From NCBI RefSeq assembly GCF_030294945.1, contig NZ_AP018448.1:7098001-7162000 (forward strand): a stretch of 64,000 bases of DNA. The letters run 5' to 3'. This document shows, one piece after another, positions 61,924 to 64,000 of this stretch. The position numbers and the translations under genes were made by a program. The notes below the pieces were generated by a model. It saw only the letters and a list, made by a program, of their open reading frames with translations. It was not told the origin of the DNA and did no database searches. Position 1 is the stretch's first letter. Every line of letters starts with the position of its first letter. The stretch is from Streptomyces graminofaciens (GTDB lineage: Bacteria; Actinomycetota; Actinomycetes; Streptomycetales; Streptomycetaceae).

Positions 61924-62431
61924 ATGAAGTCCCTTCTTTCTCGCCGCTCCGCCGTCGCCGCCGCTCTCGGCGCGTCTGCCGCGGCCACACTCACCGTCGC
62001 GGGCACCGCCTCGGCCCAACCGGATCCGGTCGCGGCGATCACGGGGCGGAGAGCCGGGTGCGGCACAACAAGCGCGTCGCGGTCGCCTTCATGGACCTGG
62101 CCTTCAACAAGAAGAACCCCCAGGCAGCCGTGGACCGTTACGTGGGCGCGAGTACATCCAGCACAACCCGCAGGCCGCGGACGGCACGGAGCCGTTCGTC
62201 GCGTACGTGACGTGGCGGACCGCCGAGTACCCGGAGCTGAAGTTCGACTTCAAGCGGGTGATCGGCGAGAACGACCTCGTGGTGCTCCACTACCGCCGGA
62301 CCCTCTCGGCGACTGACCGTGGCACCGCTGTGATGGACATCTTCCGGTTCGAGAACGGCAAGATCGTCGAGCACTGGGACGTCATCCAGGATGTCCCGGA
62401 GACGTCGGCGAACGACAACACCATGTTCTGA
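61924..62431 (+). pseudogene. Exported SnoaL/NTF2-like protein, two frameshifts
   Basis: The protein can be followed through three frames. It starts MKSLLSRRSAVAAALGAS with a signal peptide ending in ASA. Then a -1 shift near 62044 (one G short in a G-run) leads to ESRVRHNKRVAVAFMDLAF. Another -1 shift near 62151 (one G short in GCGCGAG) leads to YIQHNPQAADG...VIGENDLVVLHYRR...[19 protein letters not shown]. Together they make an almost full SnoaL-like NTF2 domain. It is either a recent pseudogene or carries two sequencing errors. Confidence 0.75.
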
Positions 62432-62460
62432 GCCGAGACGACAGCACGGAGACGGGCACC

Positions 62461-62940
62461 ATGCCTCTCATGGGCGAGTACGAGCCGAGCGCGATGAAGT
62501 TGGTACGCGAGCAGGTGGAGTTGTACGAGAGCTCCGGCGGTACCGAAGGAACGACGCTGGGCAGCCTGATCGGCTGGGACGACGCGGCAAGGCGGGACCT
62601 GCCTGTCGTCATCCTGACCACCCTGGGCGCGAAGAGCGGCAAGATCCGCGAGTCCCCGCTCATGCGGGTGGAGCACGACGGCTCCTACGCCGTGGTCGCC
62701 TCCTCGGGCGGGGCCCCCAAGCACCCGGTCTGGTACCACAACCTGGTGGCCGACGCCCGGGTGGAGCTTCAGGACGGCCCCGTACGACAGGACATGCTGG
62801 CACGCGAGGTGACCGGCGACGAGAAGACCGTGTGGTGGGCGCGAGCCGTCGTGGCGTTCCCCGACTATGCCGAGTACCAGAAGAAGACGGACCGTGAGAT
62901 CCCGGTCTTCGTTCTGGAGCCGACGGCCGCAGCGCACTGA
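62461..62940 (+). CDS. F420-dependent nitroreductase-family (DDN) protein
   Basis: 159 residues of the deazaflavin-dependent nitroreductase family: [56 protein letters not shown] in outline, matching the split-barrel F420 site of DDN. These enzymes reduce quinones or nitro groups with F420H2. It lies 29 bases after the frameshifted SnoaL-like gene and may have been in its operon. A second in-frame ATG lies at 62470. Confidence 0.9.
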   Translation: MPLMGEYEPSAMKLVREQVELYESSGGTEGTTLGSLIGWDDAARRDLPVVILTTLGAKSGKIRESPLMRVEHDGSYAVVASSGGAPKHPVWYHNLVADARVELQDGPVRQDMLAREVTGDEKTVWWARAVVAFPDYAEYQKKTDREIPVFVLEPTAAAH

Positions 62941-62964
62941 CGCGCAGACCGTTGTCGTCGCCTC

Positions 62965-63221
62965 GCAGGGACACGTGCGAGGCGACGGCAACGGCAATGC
63001 CAGATGTCCGGCCCCCTCGATCGTCACCAGCCGACCATCAGGGAGGAGACGAGCGGCTTCGGCCAGTCCCTCCTGGGGGTGTAGCCGGCCGATGCGTCGT
63101 CGATGACGAGCGTCGGAGCGGTGATCTTGGGTAGGTCGTTCCACCAGGTCGGATCGGGGTGGTGGATCCGGTGCACGAGCGAGGTGGCCGCGGCGAAATC
63201 GAAAGGCACCGCACTCGGCAC
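62965..63221 (-). pseudogene. Fragment of an alpha/beta hydrolase with a frameshift
   Basis: Only the distal part of an alpha/beta hydrolase is left. It begins AATSLVHRIHHPDPTWW, then WNDLPKITAPTLVIDDASAGYTP. A -1 shift in a C-run near 63085 continues with QEGLAEAARLLPDGRLVTIEGAGH in another frame. Both the nucleophile half and the C-terminal end are missing. It was divergent from the second XRE regulator copy, mirroring the regulator-plus-divergent-enzyme layout at 60-61 kb. Confidence 0.65.
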
Positions 63222-63285
63222 TTCTCCGCGAGAGGGTCAGCCAGGGATTGGCGGTCTCTGGATAGCCGACCGGGAAGCAGCGACG

Positions 63286-63470
63286 ATGGTCGGCATGGAC
63301 AAGAAGGAACTGGCGGAATTCCTGCGTCGGCGGCGTGAGACGCTGCGCCCCCGCGATGTCGGCCTGGTCGAGGGCCCGCGCCGGCGCACCCAGGGGCTGC
63401 GCCGCGAGGAGGTCGCCCAGCTCGCCGGCATGTCCACCGCCCCATAGGACACCAGCAGCTCACCCCCTGA
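63286..63470 (+). pseudogene. Internally deleted copy of the XRE/MmyB regulator
   Basis: The first ~50 codons (MDKKELAEFLRRRRETLRPR to LAGMST) nearly match the intact regulator at 60796. They join directly to bases that match the intact gene's last ~25 bases (CATAGGACACCAGCAGCTC, one difference), ending at the same TGA (63468-63470) but out of frame. About 700 internal bases are gone. The upstream 45 bases also resemble those of the intact copy. The remaining frame stops at 63447. Confidence 0.85.
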
Positions 63471-63822
63471 GCCCGCGCATCCAGCGCCGGCGACGGACGC
63501 GTCGTGCAGCGCGTCGGGTGCGCGTGCGCCGGAAGGCGAACGGCGTGCACGATGACGTCCTGGCCGTGCTCACCACCGAGGGGCGAGGCTTAGGCCCATC
63601 TGTCGAGGTCGCCTCGGACTCGGGTCGGGTCCGGGCGCGGCCCCACGCCGTCGGCCCCGGTGATCGGCCACGCTCACACGTGCCGCTCCGGACCGGACGC
63701 CCTCGCCCGCCCGATGCACCCCTGCGCACCGGCCGACCCCTCGCTCCCCGGCAACCCGTCCCCGCGTACCCGGTGTGGATCGAGGACGGAAACGTGTACG
63801 CACAAGTGACAGGAACCCCGTG
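63471..63822. other. Region without a recognised gene
   Basis: About 350 bases between the deleted regulator and the TetR start. One plus-strand frame ends in PVWIEDGNVYAQVTGTP just before the TetR start, which looks protein-like, but no domain or start could be established. Confidence 0.3.
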
Positions 63823-64000
63823 ATGGACGCACCGGACGACACCGCCACCGAGCGGGCCGATGCCGCCAGCAACCGTGCCCGGCTGCTGGATGCGGCCGCC
63901 CGGCTGATCGCCGAGCGTGGGGCCGAGCACGTGACGATGCAGTCGGTCGCGGAGGCGGCCGGGGTGGGAAAGGGCACCCTCTTTCGCCGGTTCGGCGACC
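63823..64000 (+). CDS. TetR-family regulator, N-terminal part cut by window edge
   Basis: The first 59 codons are visible: after a short acidic leader comes the TetR DNA-binding helix-turn-helix (RLLDAAARLIAERGAEHVTMQSVAEAAGVGKGTLFRRFGD in outline). A GTG three bases earlier could also serve as start; AGGAAC lies upstream. The ligand-binding domain is beyond the window, so target and ligand are unknown. Confidence 0.9.
   Translation, partial: MDAPDDTATERADAASNRARLLDAAARLIAERGAEHVTMQSVAEAAGVGKGTLFRRFGD

Noticed and set aside
63103..63447. An intact 114-residue regulator starting before 63286
   Set aside because: The upstream part is the antisense of the hydrolase relic; only the XRE-like part from 63286 has homology, and it is truncated.

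Overview
The window is chromosomal DNA of a high-GC filamentous actinomycete, almost certainly a Streptomyces. Evidence: very high G+C with GC-rich third positions, frequent GTG starts, start/stop overlaps of the ATGA type, a whiE-type spore-pigment type II polyketide locus, an SpoIIE-type phosphatase, a rheA/hsp18 pair and many F420-, HxlR-, XRE- and TetR-type proteins. No rRNA, tRNA, CRISPR array, intact transposase or replication origin was seen.

Layout. 0-4.2 kb: a truncated hypothetical pair, a relic of a family 3 glycosidase, and a xylose/ribose-class ABC importer (minus strand). 4.3-6.8 kb: a small membrane protein, a secreted beta-helix protein and an O-methyltransferase. 6.9-15.1 kb: a whiE-like spore-pigment locus on the minus strand (SchA/CurD-like protein, cupin, KS-alpha, chain-length factor, ACP, aromatase/cyclase, TcmI-type cyclase, FAD hydroxylase), with a His/Lys/Glu-rich secreted protein between the hydroxylase and the core genes. 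15.5-20 kb: redox and metabolic genes (aldo/keto reductase, CBS protein, pyruvate-oxidase-like ThDP enzyme, F420-dependent LLM oxidoreductase). 20.2-24.1 kb: a translationally coupled pair, an L-glutamate-oxidase-family flavoenzyme and a ThDP 2-oxo-acid decarboxylase. 24.2-29.1 kb: YihY membrane protein, polysaccharide deacetylase, a hypothetical protein and a secreted hydrolase.

29.2-38.2 kb looks like an aromatic (stilbene or phenylpropanoid) catabolic island: IclR regulator, FAH-family hydrolase, FAD hydroxylase and VOC dioxygenase on one strand, and MFS transporter, aldehyde dehydrogenase and carotenoid/lignostilbene oxygenase on the other. 38.4-42.4 kb: a Ser/Thr kinase coupled to a membrane protein with five exact-period threonine repeats, then a secreted Ig-like protein. 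42.5-46 kb: rheA and hsp18 with two operator-like inverted repeats, a DUF2267 protein and a ClC channel. 46.2-50.3 kb: divergent secreted GH43-ricin and Tat-exported GH97 enzymes.

50.4-64 kb is a stress/envelope and decay region. It holds a histidine-kinase/HupE chimeric junction, an NAD(P)-binding/DUF2867 protein, an Asp23/Gls24-AmaP envelope-stress cassette, an SpoIIE phosphatase, a DUF5994/HxlR collision, an XRE regulator with its divergent SDR gene, a frameshifted SnoaL-like gene, an F420-type (DDN) protein, a decayed hydrolase, an internally deleted second copy of the XRE regulator, and the start of a TetR gene cut by the window edge.

The most interesting units are the coupled glutamate-oxidase/keto-acid decarboxylase pair, the kinase with its periodic threonine-repeat partner, and the compact lignostilbene-type catabolic island.
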